A stretch of 64,000 bases of DNA. It comes from Thalassia testudinum. Taxonomy: Eukaryota > Streptophyta > Magnoliopsida > Alismatales > Hydrocharitaceae. The notes under the pieces were generated by a model that saw only the letters and a program-made list of their open reading frames with translations, was not told the origin of the DNA and searched no databases. Within the stretch, counting starts at the first letter, position 1; every line of letters starts with the position of its first letter. Both the position numbers and the translations under genes were made by a program. The DNA is taken from NCBI GenBank assembly GCA_037157565.1, contig JAZHRO010000036.1:134842501-134906500 (forward strand), given 5' to 3'. Below are positions 21,841-31,870 of the stretch, piece by piece.

Positions 21841-22735
21841 CTATCTGAATCCACATAAGCTGTCTCCTTTCTGGGCTTCTGTGGTGAGTGCATTGGTTGA
21901 TAATTGGCACCTATTCAAATCAGTCTTAGGAGATGGGAGAAGCTTCAGATTCTGGTTGGAAAAGTGGCTGCCTAGTGAGGCGATAAAGGACAGGTATCCT
22001 CTAGCATACTCGGTTGCTGCTAATAAAAATGTTGTGGTATGTGATTATTGGGACATGGCTTTCGAGAATTGGAAGATAAACAATGAGGTGGGGAATGGCC
22101 ATGGAATAAGAACATGGGCAAAAAGTGAATGCCTCCTGCAGGAGCTTGCTGCTTACAGACCTACGCCAGAGGAGTGTGATACTAACAAATGGGAGGGGAC
22201 TTTCTCTTTAGCGGCTGCCTATGAGAAACTTATCTTCTCGTCCAAGTCGGCGGTGGTGGATAAGGTAAATACCATTGAAGGTGCAAATTTTTTTGTAGCT
22301 GTACAGAAGAGATGGTTTGATAATGGGAGATATGCAACATAGGAGAATGGGCACCCTTGCTCAATTTTTCCAATTATGTGGGTTACGCAATGATTGTAGT
22401 CATCATATCTTCTCTACGTGCATGATAACAGATTGTGTTTGGAGGAAAGTCTGCAGGGATTCTATTCCCACGTGGGAGGATCTGTGGAGCTCTTTTTTGG
22501 TATCAAATAAGTCCTATGTGCCCATGGTGGTTGTGTTATGGTCAGTGTGGAGAGCTAGAAATGAGAAATTGTTTCAGGAGAGACCAGTGAGTGTGGATAA
22601 TATTGAAAACAATTGCTGGAATCTCATACATTTGTGGAGTCCAAATTTGTAATTTCTCTTTTTATTTAATCAATAAAAGCTCTCCTGGATTGCTATCGGC
22701 GATTCGATAGCTTTCCTTTCTCTTTAAAAAGAAAA
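21841..22735 (+). mobile_element. LINE, plus strand, strongly 5'-truncated copy
   Basis: A second LINE of the same family, in opposite orientation and meeting the first at about 21840. It starts at the segment after RT (LSPFWASVVSALVDNW), which aligns with PSPFWHSIIQFISNNW in the minus copy. The zf-RVT-like region follows, then a tail with a TTTATTTAATCAATAAAAG block and the stem-loop at 22692-22711. The main open frame is 21881-22342, then shifts into 22317-22652. No endonuclease or RT is included. The opposing arrangement could come from independent insertions or a rearrangement; the shared zf-RVT region in both arms argues against simple twin priming. Confidence 0.8.
22692..22711 (+). other. 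LINE 3'-terminal stem-loop (plus copy)
   Basis: A 7-bp stem GCTATCG/CGATAGC with a 6-nt loop, equivalent to 19186-19202. Confidence 0.6.
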
Positions 22736-24101
22736 TAATGATTTATTTAATTACTTTTGTTTTCCAAATTACAGGTTATCAGTGACGGGCATACTTGAAA
22801 GTTGTTGTACTTAGAGGTACAATTTCAATGTCTTCAATTTAATTCAATGAAATTATAGGTTTTTGCTAGATATTGGGTGTGCCCACATATTATTTTTTAT
22901 TTCATTGAATAGTAGATGTGGGGTGTACCCTCTTATGTTGCATGTTTAGTTGTTTTATTTGAATTGATGTGGGGTGTATCCACTTGTTTGCTTCATATTT
23001 TGTTTACTTGAATGGATATGGGGTGTACCCACTTATGTGCTATGCAGGTTTATAGAAAAACTTCAAATTTTAAGGGAAACTCTGCCAAAATTTTTTAAAT
23101 GACATTTATGAGATGTGTGGTGACGCTTATTTACCACATCACCTAGCCATGGACTTAATCACCTCACTCTCACAATCATAGACACACCCACTCTAGGAAG
23201 CCACCACTCTAGCCTATCCATTTAGGAACCCAACCTAAGATGAAGGTGAAGGTGGAGAAGAAGAAGAAGAAGGTAGAGAGGGAGACTAACCTAATAGGGG
23301 TGTCTAGGGTTTTTGGAGAGGAGAAGAGGAAGAGGATAGAGAGAAAGGAGATGGAGGAAGAAGGACCCAATCTAGTCTTGGACTTGTCATATTGTTTAGC
23401 TAATAGTTTTTCTTGTTGAAAGCTGCATGTTACATGTCCAGAATATTGCAATTTGCAAATATTGTAATCGATTTCCTTTTTCGTATTCCGTTGATCAAAC
23501 CCATTTTGCTCTACTTTTTTAAATGAAAACTACGTTCCTTTATGTAATTTGTGGGCAGTTAGGAAAAGATTCGAAGTTGTTTTCTAACAGCATATTAACC
23601 TTTGTTTCTATTATGATTCTAGATTAGGGGAAGAGGGGAGTGGTGCGATGGGGAGGTCGGGAATGATCCATACAAATTGTTGTTGCTTTCCTTGTGGACC
23701 CCTTGTAAATTAATATATAAGATAGAGTTGTAAATATGCAAGTCCATGTGGTTTGTCCTTGCAATTTTTTTTAATGTAAGGTGTGGCCACTTTCATTTTA
23801 ATATGCAGGCTTATAGAGAAACCTCCAAATTTAAGGGGAAACTTTGCTGAAATTTTTAAATATTTTTTTAATATTTGCCAAACCTTTTTCATTAATGATT
23901 TATATATTAGTGATTCTCAACTGTAGTAATTATTGCATTTTTTCTTGTAACAAATGAAGTTTTTTTAAGAAAAAAACCCAAAAGAAAGGGTTCCCCTGAG
24001 ACAACCATCCACCCAGCCCGATCTGTCTCCTCAGGCTTAGCCACCCCCCTGACAGCAGGCTCAGCCACCCCTCGGCACCAGGCTCCCCCCAGTCATGTTT
24101 C

Positions 24102-25938
24102 GTGAGACGCGGGGACTTGGGACGTTTACTATATGCGGGGAGGAAGGGAAAGGGGAAGGAGATTGCTCTTACCTTGCCAGAGCCAATAGCGGATGATCCA
24201 TATTATAGAGCATCAGATGAGGAGAACGAAGATGAGAAGGATGACATGGAAGGAGAGGAGGGAGAGGAGGTGGAGGATGAGATGGTGGGGAGTATCTCCC
24301 TAGTTCTTGTGGACCCCTTAGCAGCGAGCACGAGTTTCGGTAAGAACTCTTATACCTTTAAGAAGTAAATTACTTATATATTTTAAAGTTTATTATAACT
24401 TCATAAATATATAATGAATATGATTAATGTTTATGCAGGTAAAGTAAGAAGAGGATAGGGGAAGACAAAGAATCTAGACCTCCAACGTGTCCCTAAGGGC
24501 CTGGGAATAACAATCAAGCTTAAAACCACAGGGGAGGCGAAGAATTAACCAGGCTTCATTGGTCGAGTGGGCACAATGGTTAAGTCCATTGTGCCCATTT
24601 GCTATTTTGACTGGAGGAAGGTGCTCGCAGAGCTGAAGAGGCAACTCCTTCGACAGTTGGATGTAATTTCTTTTATCTTAATTATTTCTTTTATAACTTT
24701 ATCTTAAAATTATTATCAAGTAAGATTGACATTATTTTAAAATAAATGTAAGCAAATTACGATTGGGGTGGTGACCCCAATGGCTCCTGATATATCCTTG
24801 AGCACGCCACCAAAATCCACATAGATTGAAGGATGGAGACCAAGAGAAATGTAACAATTTTTAAACATTTCATTTTTATTATGTACATAATTTCATATAT
24901 TATTTCTAACAATTTATATTTAGTATTTAGTTTTTCTTGAATTGCAGTTCACCCGAGGAGGTAATGGAGAATTATCCACCTAATGTTATGCCTGAACATT
25001 GGAAGCAGGTATGTGAGCATTGACTAATTCCCAAGACAGAGGTTAGTAAATGATTAAAAATGATTTTATTAATTTCATATATCTTAAATTCATAAAAAAT
25101 ATTATTTGTATATTTACAGGTGCAAGCAAGAAAAAATAACGCCAATAGGGCCAAAGCTCCACCAGAAACCCATTGTTTGGGTCGAAGGAGCATCGAAACG
25201 GTCAGAAATCATTACGTAAGTATTGTAACTACTTCGCACTTGAATATTACTTAATTTTTAAGTTATCTTAATATAATCATATCATTTTCATATTTTCAGT
25301 CTGCTACACATGATGGGAGGGAAATGAGTAGGATGGATATCTACGAGGTCACCCACAATAAAGCTGCAGGTGAGGGTGCTCGTAAGTGGATTCATGAGTC
25401 ATACCAGGAGAGACACATAAGTTTCCTAAATTCAAAAAATTTATAATTTTGTATATATATATTATAATAATATTTTTTGATACATTTAGGAGCAAATGGT
25501 ATACTTGGTACATCCCCCCACTGACGAGACCTTCGCTAGCATCCAGTAGCCTCTGGATCTAGAGGAGGCATTTAGGAGAGTGATGCCACCGGACCACAGT
25601 TCATAGTGCTGGGAGGGCACACGTTTTCCAGCTGGTATGGGAGGAAAGGTGCTGTCTCATCTAGTGTCATCGAATAGCTGCATCAAAATATCAACACAAT
25701 ACAAAGACGAGAGGAGGAGAGGGAGAAAAGAGAGGCAGAGGGGGAGAAGAGAGAGGTAGAGATGAAGAATAAGTTGAATGCCGTGGATGATAAGCTTTAG
25801 ATGCTTCTATCCATTCTTATTAAGAAGAGACAGTCAAAGCATCTGTCTTCATCAGCTCCGAGCATCTACAGACAAGACGATGACGATGACATTGGTGGTG
25901 CAGGTGGAGCTGGTGGCATCGGGGCAGCAGCATTTTGA
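24102..25938 (+). pseudogene. CACTA transposase-associated gene (Transposase_24, Ptta/En/Spm family)
   Basis: A multi-exon, decayed gene. Exon 1 is acidic (EENEDEKDDMEGEEGEE) and ends at a good donor, GTAAGA at 24340. The next exon begins after TTTATGCAG at 24439 and holds VPKGLGITIKLK. Later exons contain MPEHWKQV (near 24990), then ARKNNANRAK and CLGRRSIETVRNHY (25125-25220). MDIYEVTHNKAAGEGARKWI comes next. The W, NK/NR and H-x-x-G-x-x-S pattern is that of PF03004. A charged coiled-coil segment (about 25690-25800) and a Gly/Asp-rich tail end at a TGA at 25936-25938. Internal stops (e.g. near 24454, 24547, 25022) disable it. Exon joins are my inference from splice signals. Confidence 0.72.
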
Positions 25939-26287
25939 TTTTTATCAATTTTCTTTTGTTATGTTTTTCAGTTACCCCTTTTATGTAAATATTTCATTTT
26001 CAAACTTTTATGTACTAAGCTTTATATTTATGAAATATAAACTTCTCTTCATTTTCATTAGTTATTTTTGTATAAAAGTAGGTTTTTTAAGTAGGTTTAG
26101 TAGGTAATTCCCAGCAATTTAAAATTAAAAAAAATCCCTACATTTGCCATTGGTTTTGGAAAGAAGCAACATCATTAAAGTTTAATGCAAGTTGAAAATA
26201 TTGTATATTTTCCATAGCTTATTCGAATAAGTGACGTCAAAAAATGTACTTTTACCATCATTTATTTTAATAAGCAACGGTAAACAA

Positions 26288-26353
26288 GTGACGGCAAAAA
26301 TATTTTTACCATCTCTTATAGGAGAAGTGATGGCAAAAATATTTTTACCGTCA
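26288..26353 (+). repeat. CACTA subterminal repeat pair
   Basis: Two units 39 bp apart (starts 26288 and 26327) share GGCAAAAATATTTTTACC, which is nearly self-complementary. They differ by CG/TG changes in the GACGG/GATGG flank. Such subterminal motifs are where CACTA transposase binds in known elements. Confidence 0.6.
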
Positions 26354-26620
26354 TTTGTATTTATTTAAACGATGGAAAAACTTAGGAAAGGGCATGTAAT
26401 GGCAGGAAAAAGTGACATACAAATGTCATTGCTTCATTTATAAGTGACGACAAATACAATTTCCGTTGGTTTTCAAATGACGTCGAAATATCTGATCCAT
26501 CTGTTGGTCGAATAATATTTCGATGTCGGATGTGCCCTCTAACCGATGAGAAAATGACACAACGATGCTAATAACGATGTTGCTTAATGGCATCGGTTAA
26601 ATGGGTAGTGTTGGTCCACC

Positions 26621-27299
26621 TCACCCATCTGATTGATCAGCAAGGTTGGGTCTGCTTGAATCCTCTATTGGGAGTTCGGTAAGACTCATCACCTAATTTG
26701 ATGTTAGCCAAATAAGAGGTTGTCGTTCTTGGTGGGAAGCTTTCTCTGCTTGACTAGTTTTGGCTGTGGTTTTGTAGCCTTTATTATTGGTTTGCCTATC
26801 GCCATATAAGGTCATGGATCCACCTACCTTAATTAGGTAAGGCAGTTTTTCTTATTTGGGTTAAGGTCTAATTCATCCTCACAGTTAATGGGCTTAGTGA
26901 GACTTTATAACCCTCTTTCTATTGGGTCCATAAGAAGAATTTTTCCCCCCTCATCAATTGCCCCTACTATCTTAGTTATGTTAAATTACAAGAGAATTTT
27001 TATCCCTCATATTGCTACCATCTATCAGCTCCTACTCTTTTTCAGGTAGGCGATTACTTAAGTAGGGATTAAAACTTATGGGTATTAAACTTTTTCTCAA
27101 GGGGATATGAATCGATGTCCATGCCTTTTTTATTTAGGCGGTTAAGTTCCGCTTACCTAGGCTTTGAAATTGACCTCCATTAGGTGGCATTTACTTTGCC
27201 TAAATTGGGTTGGTGGTTGCCAACAACTGCCTCGCATAGTCGGCTCGTCATGGCGGCATGCGGATGATGGAACCATCATCACTACTCAATAATTGGGGC
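26621..27299 (+). other. Unassigned sequence before the Transposase_28 remnant
   Basis: No gene, LTR end or known motif is recognised. Pieces such as GGTTAAGGTCTAATTCATCC and the text around 27300 could be leader or LTR of the following gag-like element. Confidence 0.35.
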
Positions 27300-29280
27300 A
27301 ACATGTCTCATCCTCATTTACCATGTGTTGATAAGTCTGACACCAGCATTTAATGCTGATGTGATGTTAGTTGGTAGAAATTACCATGACCTTTCACTTG
27401 CTCCCTCGTTGACTATAGATAGCAGATTGGTGGATAGTAAATGCTCCTTTTATGGAAAGTTAATCTTGTGTAGAGTGCTAGGAACTCCTTCTGGGATCTT
27501 GCTCCCATTGGAGATGTCTGGAGTAGCCGAAATTTGTTTCATCCTGTATCTAAAATCGATTGGTTTAAAAGACTAGACTTTGAGAGATGGTGGGTATTGT
27601 AGGCAAAGGTGAGGGTACCCCTACGTAGGCTTTCTAACGAGGCTCTTGATCTTTATACCTTTAGTTCCTCCATGTGTAGTTGTTCTAGCATTAGGCAGCT
27701 TCTTGAAGAACATGACTTAGGTCATTTTAAATTTTAGGTCTTGGATGATGACCTTGATTTTTGTTCACCTGGGAAAACTAACTCATTTGTTATCTGTAAA
27801 TACCCCATCAAACATGGGTTGAGGATTCCTCTCATTCCATTTATTGTGTCATTCTTGTCATACTATCATGTAGCTCCATCCCAACTTAGCTTAAACTGCT
27901 GGCCAATTCTACATGCTTTCATAGTTCCTTGCTTCCATCTCAGTGTATATCCTCGGTTGGGGGTTTTCACCTACTTTTGGGCTGATGCCCTAAAGATGAA
28001 GAAGGGGAAACCCATTTCTAGGACGTACACCTTCTAATGTAGTGGACCTATCAGAAAATTTGAAAGGATAGGACCAGTAATTTAGCAATTCTTTATGGTC
28101 CTTAATGGGGATCCTTTGATGGTCCCCAACTTTTAGCAAGGACCATCTACCAAGGATCTACCACCAATGCCAGAGTAGTTGGATCCCTTCCCCTGACAAG
28201 ATGCAGATAAGATAGACAATTTTAGGAACATTTCCTAGGCTCATATGCCATGGAGGGAAGTGCGGAAGGTGCTATCACTGGTAGTGGATTCATACCTAAT
28301 GCCAAGTATGTAAGGAGTTAATGGTAGTTTTCCTCAATATGGGCTAATTTTGACTTTATTTTGTTTTGCAACATTCTACTCAACCCAAATCCTCTGAAGA
28401 AGAAGAGAGGGCAAGGGAAAGGATGCTCTTCTTAGGTTGTAAGTCATCCCAAAGAGCAAAAATAAAGGCTTCCTTCTTAGGAGGAGAAGCATCCTAAGAA
28501 AAGGAAGGATGCAATGGAGGAGCACCCTTTTCAAGCGAAGAAAGTCCTAAGAAGAGGAGGAAAGTTGGCACTACCCATCCTCCTAAGTCAATAAGGGTCC
28601 CACAAGATTCCTTTAGTAGTGGTTCACGTAGAGTGTTTCCTCTCCACCTAAGGATATTTCCCAAGCGGAGAGTACCTCCTTGATTATCTCCAAGGGGGTG
28701 TTCGTCTCAACACCCATCTCCAAGGGGGGGACATGGAGACACAGCCAAAGGGGGTTGATACAGAGAGCTACGCTAAAGATAGGTGCAAAACTTATGCTTG
28801 AGTGGTTACAGGGCTACGTGGCCATATGGAGGGATGCAAACGTGTCCCCCAAGTATAAAAGAGGACCTATAGGACCAGCGTTGATGCATCGTAGGTCCAC
28901 TAGTCAATGGATCCCCATGGACCCTTTCAGTCCGGGCAGGTTCAAAGTTGTTGGGGCAATTTTTGGCTCTGTCAAAGTCTTCGTTTTCGAGTAGGAGGAA
29001 GTTACAGAGGTGTCACTCCTTCAGAAGGCTTAGTGTTCACCTACTGCCAGGTCAATGGAGGAGACAAGGGGAGGTCGCATTCACTTGCAACCGAGCCCAA
29101 GAAGGAAAGAAGGCAAGTGGGGGTGGAACTCTTCAAGGCTATCCTCCCCTTCGTATACAACTTCCGTGCAAAAGGCAAAAGAGCTAGAAAAGGCAAAGGC
29201 CTTCCAACAAAGTACTCTCTTGGATGCTACACCAAGGGAGATGCCAACTGAGTGAGGCACTGAGGTTGCACTGGACACTT
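27300..29280 (+). pseudogene. Ty3/gypsy gag-like remnant with Transposase_28 domain
   Basis: The open segment 27741-28037 encodes YPIKHGLRIPLIPFIVSF followed by HVAPSQLSLNCWPILHAF and HLSVYPRLGVFTYFWADAL. This is the pattern of PF04195, annotated as a putative gypsy-type transposon N-terminal domain (typically RIPLxPF...LxPSQLxPNxWR). Upstream, about 27325-27576 may be 5' leader or N-terminus. Downstream, a Lys/Arg-rich low-similarity stretch (about 28390-29250) in shifting frames could be the middle of the same gag-like protein. Stops and frameshifts are many. No pol is attached. Confidence 0.6.
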
Positions 29281-30221
29281 TCTATCAGGTGAGACTTTTG
29301 ACTAGGCAAACAATTTTATTGTTGTTTACTTCTTCATGAGACTGGGTGTGCATACCACATTCACTATTTAATTTGTAGAATGTTTACCACAACTACCTAA
29401 ATGTGGTAAGCCTCCTTACTTCCCCTCAAATTCTCTAGATTTTCCATGCAGGATAGCCTGACATGTATGTATTACGTTTCTATAGGTAGATGTTGTCGAG
29501 TAGGAAATTCTTTTTGGGAGTTGCTAGCATGAAATCGGATTAAAGAAAATATGTTGTTTGCAGTTTGAAATTGTACATGTTTTAAAATTTGTAAAATTGA
29601 ACTCTAGTGAGTCTGAGTGAAACTTGGGAGTTTGGGTCGTCATTCACAGGGAGACATAGGTCAAATCGCTTACTACTCTATTTTTAAGTTTTTTGATGTA
29701 TTCTTTTGGGTTTTCAAATATTCAAAAAAAGATGAGGTAATTAATAGACTAGAACTACTACTAATAATTATAGCATGCTAGCTCATAATAATTATGTACA
29801 AAATATGAAAGCACACAAACATAAAGTTTATTAATAACCAACATCTAGGAGTGTTGCATATTAATAAAAGAAGACAACAAATAGACAAACTAGAAGGAGA
29901 TGATGTAGGTACAAATAGGAAGGAGTGAGTAGAAGATCTCGTAGATGGAGATGGAGTTGTAGATAGTCCTTCAGAGTTAATGATGTAGAGAAGTGCGGAG
30001 ATGTTTAAAGGGAGAGGCCCACAGTGAAGAAGAGTGTTGGAGGAGAAGCTGAAGTAGAAGATGCAAAGAGCCAAAGAAGGAGCTGTCTTGGAAGTAGGAG
30101 AGGTAGAGAAGGTGGATAACTAAGGAGAAGTTTATTTAGTGGAGGAGAGAGAGACCTAAATGATGGTAACACCATCATTAGCCATAACTAACTTAAATTA
30201 ATGAAAATCAAGTGACAAATG
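29281..30221 (-). repeat. LTR-like remnant, probably minus strand
   Basis: No gene. A CACAGGGAGAC block near 29650 resembles the U5 region of the A/B LTRs read from the opposite strand, and the following A/G-rich stretch resembles their leaders. Ends and owner are unknown. Confidence 0.35.
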
Positions 30222-31814
30222 TGATAAGTCCACTTTTGTGAATTATTATTTAGCTTAAGTACTATTTAATTATTTGTTCTTAGTTGTTAAATAATTAGGA
30301 GTTATATGGCAATTCAGGTTGACCTGCATTTAATTTTATGCTTCAATTTTTACATTTAATAGCATACTTTATGATAATATAATTGATTTGATAAATGCAG
30401 GTTAGGTGCAAGATCAGGAGTTAATTTTTACTTATATAAGACGTCTGGGACTTGGATTGGACGTCTGGAATTATTAATTACAAATCAACGGCATTATATT
30501 TTTAAGACGTCTGATGCTCCATATAGACGTCTGATGAAGGAACCGGCCGTACTTATCTACCGTTCCAACCACTCGCGATCGTCGCGAGTAGTTCGAGATA
30601 CTTGCGACCGAAGGAAAAGGAGGAGAGTGGGGTTCAAAAAGAAGCGGCGTCCTCCGAGGATAGGGGATCTTCATCTTCCCTCTTGCGGGGAACTACCCCA
30701 GTGTGCACTGTGGATCAACGCGCACCCTACTCCTTCTCCACGCACCCATCTCCAGCTGCATCCACCTTTCAGCCGCATCTTCCAGCCAGCGCCCCCCCCG
30801 CAGGCGCACACCCATCTGCAGGTTCTCCACAGCAGCGTTTCTCCTCTCTGCACACCATCCAGCGCGTCCACACCGCTTCTGCCTTTCCAGCACACCAAGC
30901 CCTCCAGCGCCCCCTGCTGTAGGCGTTCACGCCACCCCGCCCGCCCGCCCACCTCCGTCCAACTACAGGCGCACCTCCCTGCAGGCACCCACAGACGCAC
31001 AGGCGCTCCCAACCACTTCGCCCATCTGCAGGCCACAGCGCCCGCATGGCCATCAGCAGGCGCGGCACTGCTCGCCCGCACCCATAGGTGCTAATTGCAG
31101 ACCGCCGCGCCCGCACGAGCAGACCCGCGCCACAGCCACGGCCACTGCAGCAACCTTCGCCGGTCCTCATCTCCTCTGCCGGCTAGCTGCCTTCGGCCGT
31201 CGCCGTCGACGCCGCTGCCACCATCGAAGAGCCCCCGTCCTCGCCGTCCTCCTCAGCATCGCAACTGCCCCGCCGGCGCTCTCTCTCTTTCGCGAGGAGG
31301 AGAGAGAGCAAATGCTCTATTTTCTCCACCATTAAAATTTATAGAAAATGCCATTGTCAAGTTACTATTCATTTATTTTCTGAATTAATATATTACTGCA
31401 TAATTTACGTGGACACCCCTTGCTTAATTCAAAATTACATATAATTGATTTCTCCTTCTGAATGACATACAATCTGAGATATTAATTATAGTATTATTTG
31501 TTAGGAGATTAACATTAACATTGTTTGTTATTACCAAGGTCATTATTTAGAATATTATATTGTGGTAATTTTGCATATGCACCCTCATCTTCTTGATTAA
31601 TTATCTATATTGCAAATTTATGTGAGAAAAAGAAAAGCATGAAGTAGCATGCATATCTATTGAGTTTCCTGAATAAATGTGACACTATTTATTAAATTAA
31701 ATAGGCTAATTCCTCCTTGTGGAGACGACCTAACTATTCGTGGTTAGATTCTGACAATTAAAATGTTTTTGAAAAGCGATTTTCTACCACGCGATTAAAT
31801 ACAACGATATATCA
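30222..31814 (+). repeat. Solo LTR of an Athila/Tat-type element (family 1)
   Basis: It starts TGATAAGTCC and ends ATATATCA. No internal region is attached on either side, so I call it a solo LTR. It has a short AT-rich U3, a TATA-like TTATATAAG at 30432-30440, a GC-rich leader (about 30540-31300) and the end block CTCCTTGTGGAGACGACC before a GCGATTTTCTACCACGCG stretch. That stretch resembles the LTR end of A and B. The flanking 5-mers (AAATG, TTTTA) do not match, so no TSD supports the ends. Open frames in the GC-rich part are not genes. Confidence 0.65.
30440..30531 (+). promoter_or_regulatory. Four GACGTC palindromes in two 20-bp-spaced pairs
   Basis: GACGTC occurs at 30440-30445, 30460-30465, 30506-30511 and 30526-30531, each followed by TG. 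ACGT cores are bZIP binding sites in plants; the role here is inference. Confidence 0.45.
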
Positions 31815-31870
31815 TTTTATGATAAAGTTTTAAACAAAAACAGAGGTCGCTCTTTCAAAATGCTCCTACA
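31815..31870. other. Short spacer between two solo LTRs
   Basis: Fifty-six bases of unknown origin, ending in CTACA, the likely left target duplication of the next LTR. Confidence 0.4.

Larger units (their letters stand above)
22736..26620 (+). mobile_element. CACTA (En/Spm-like) DNA transposon remnant
   Basis: It is recognised from its gene (24102-25938, Transposase_24 type) and from subterminal repeats near the right end that contain GTGACGGC/TGATGGC units (26288-26353). A matching AGTGACGGGC lies near the left end (22781-22790). The right end may be the GGTAGTG at 26614-26620, which fits the TAGTG terminus of CACTA elements. No CACTA start is visible on the left, so the left edge is arbitrary. 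The first 1.3 kb (22736-24078) has no gene. It holds three diverged GGGGTGTA(C/T)CC repeats at about 22920-23030, a (GAA)-rich tract near 23250, and two similar GGTTTATAGAAAAACTTC-type blocks near 23047 and 23808. Confidence 0.65.

Noticed and set aside
19163..22735. Single twin-primed LINE insertion
   Set aside because: Both arms contain the zf-RVT region and a 3' tail, whereas twin priming gives one tail and non-overlapping arms.
30703..31335. Overlapping long open frames in the GC-rich solo LTR
   Set aside because: Several frames on both strands are open at once, as expected for GC-rich sequence poor in stop codons.
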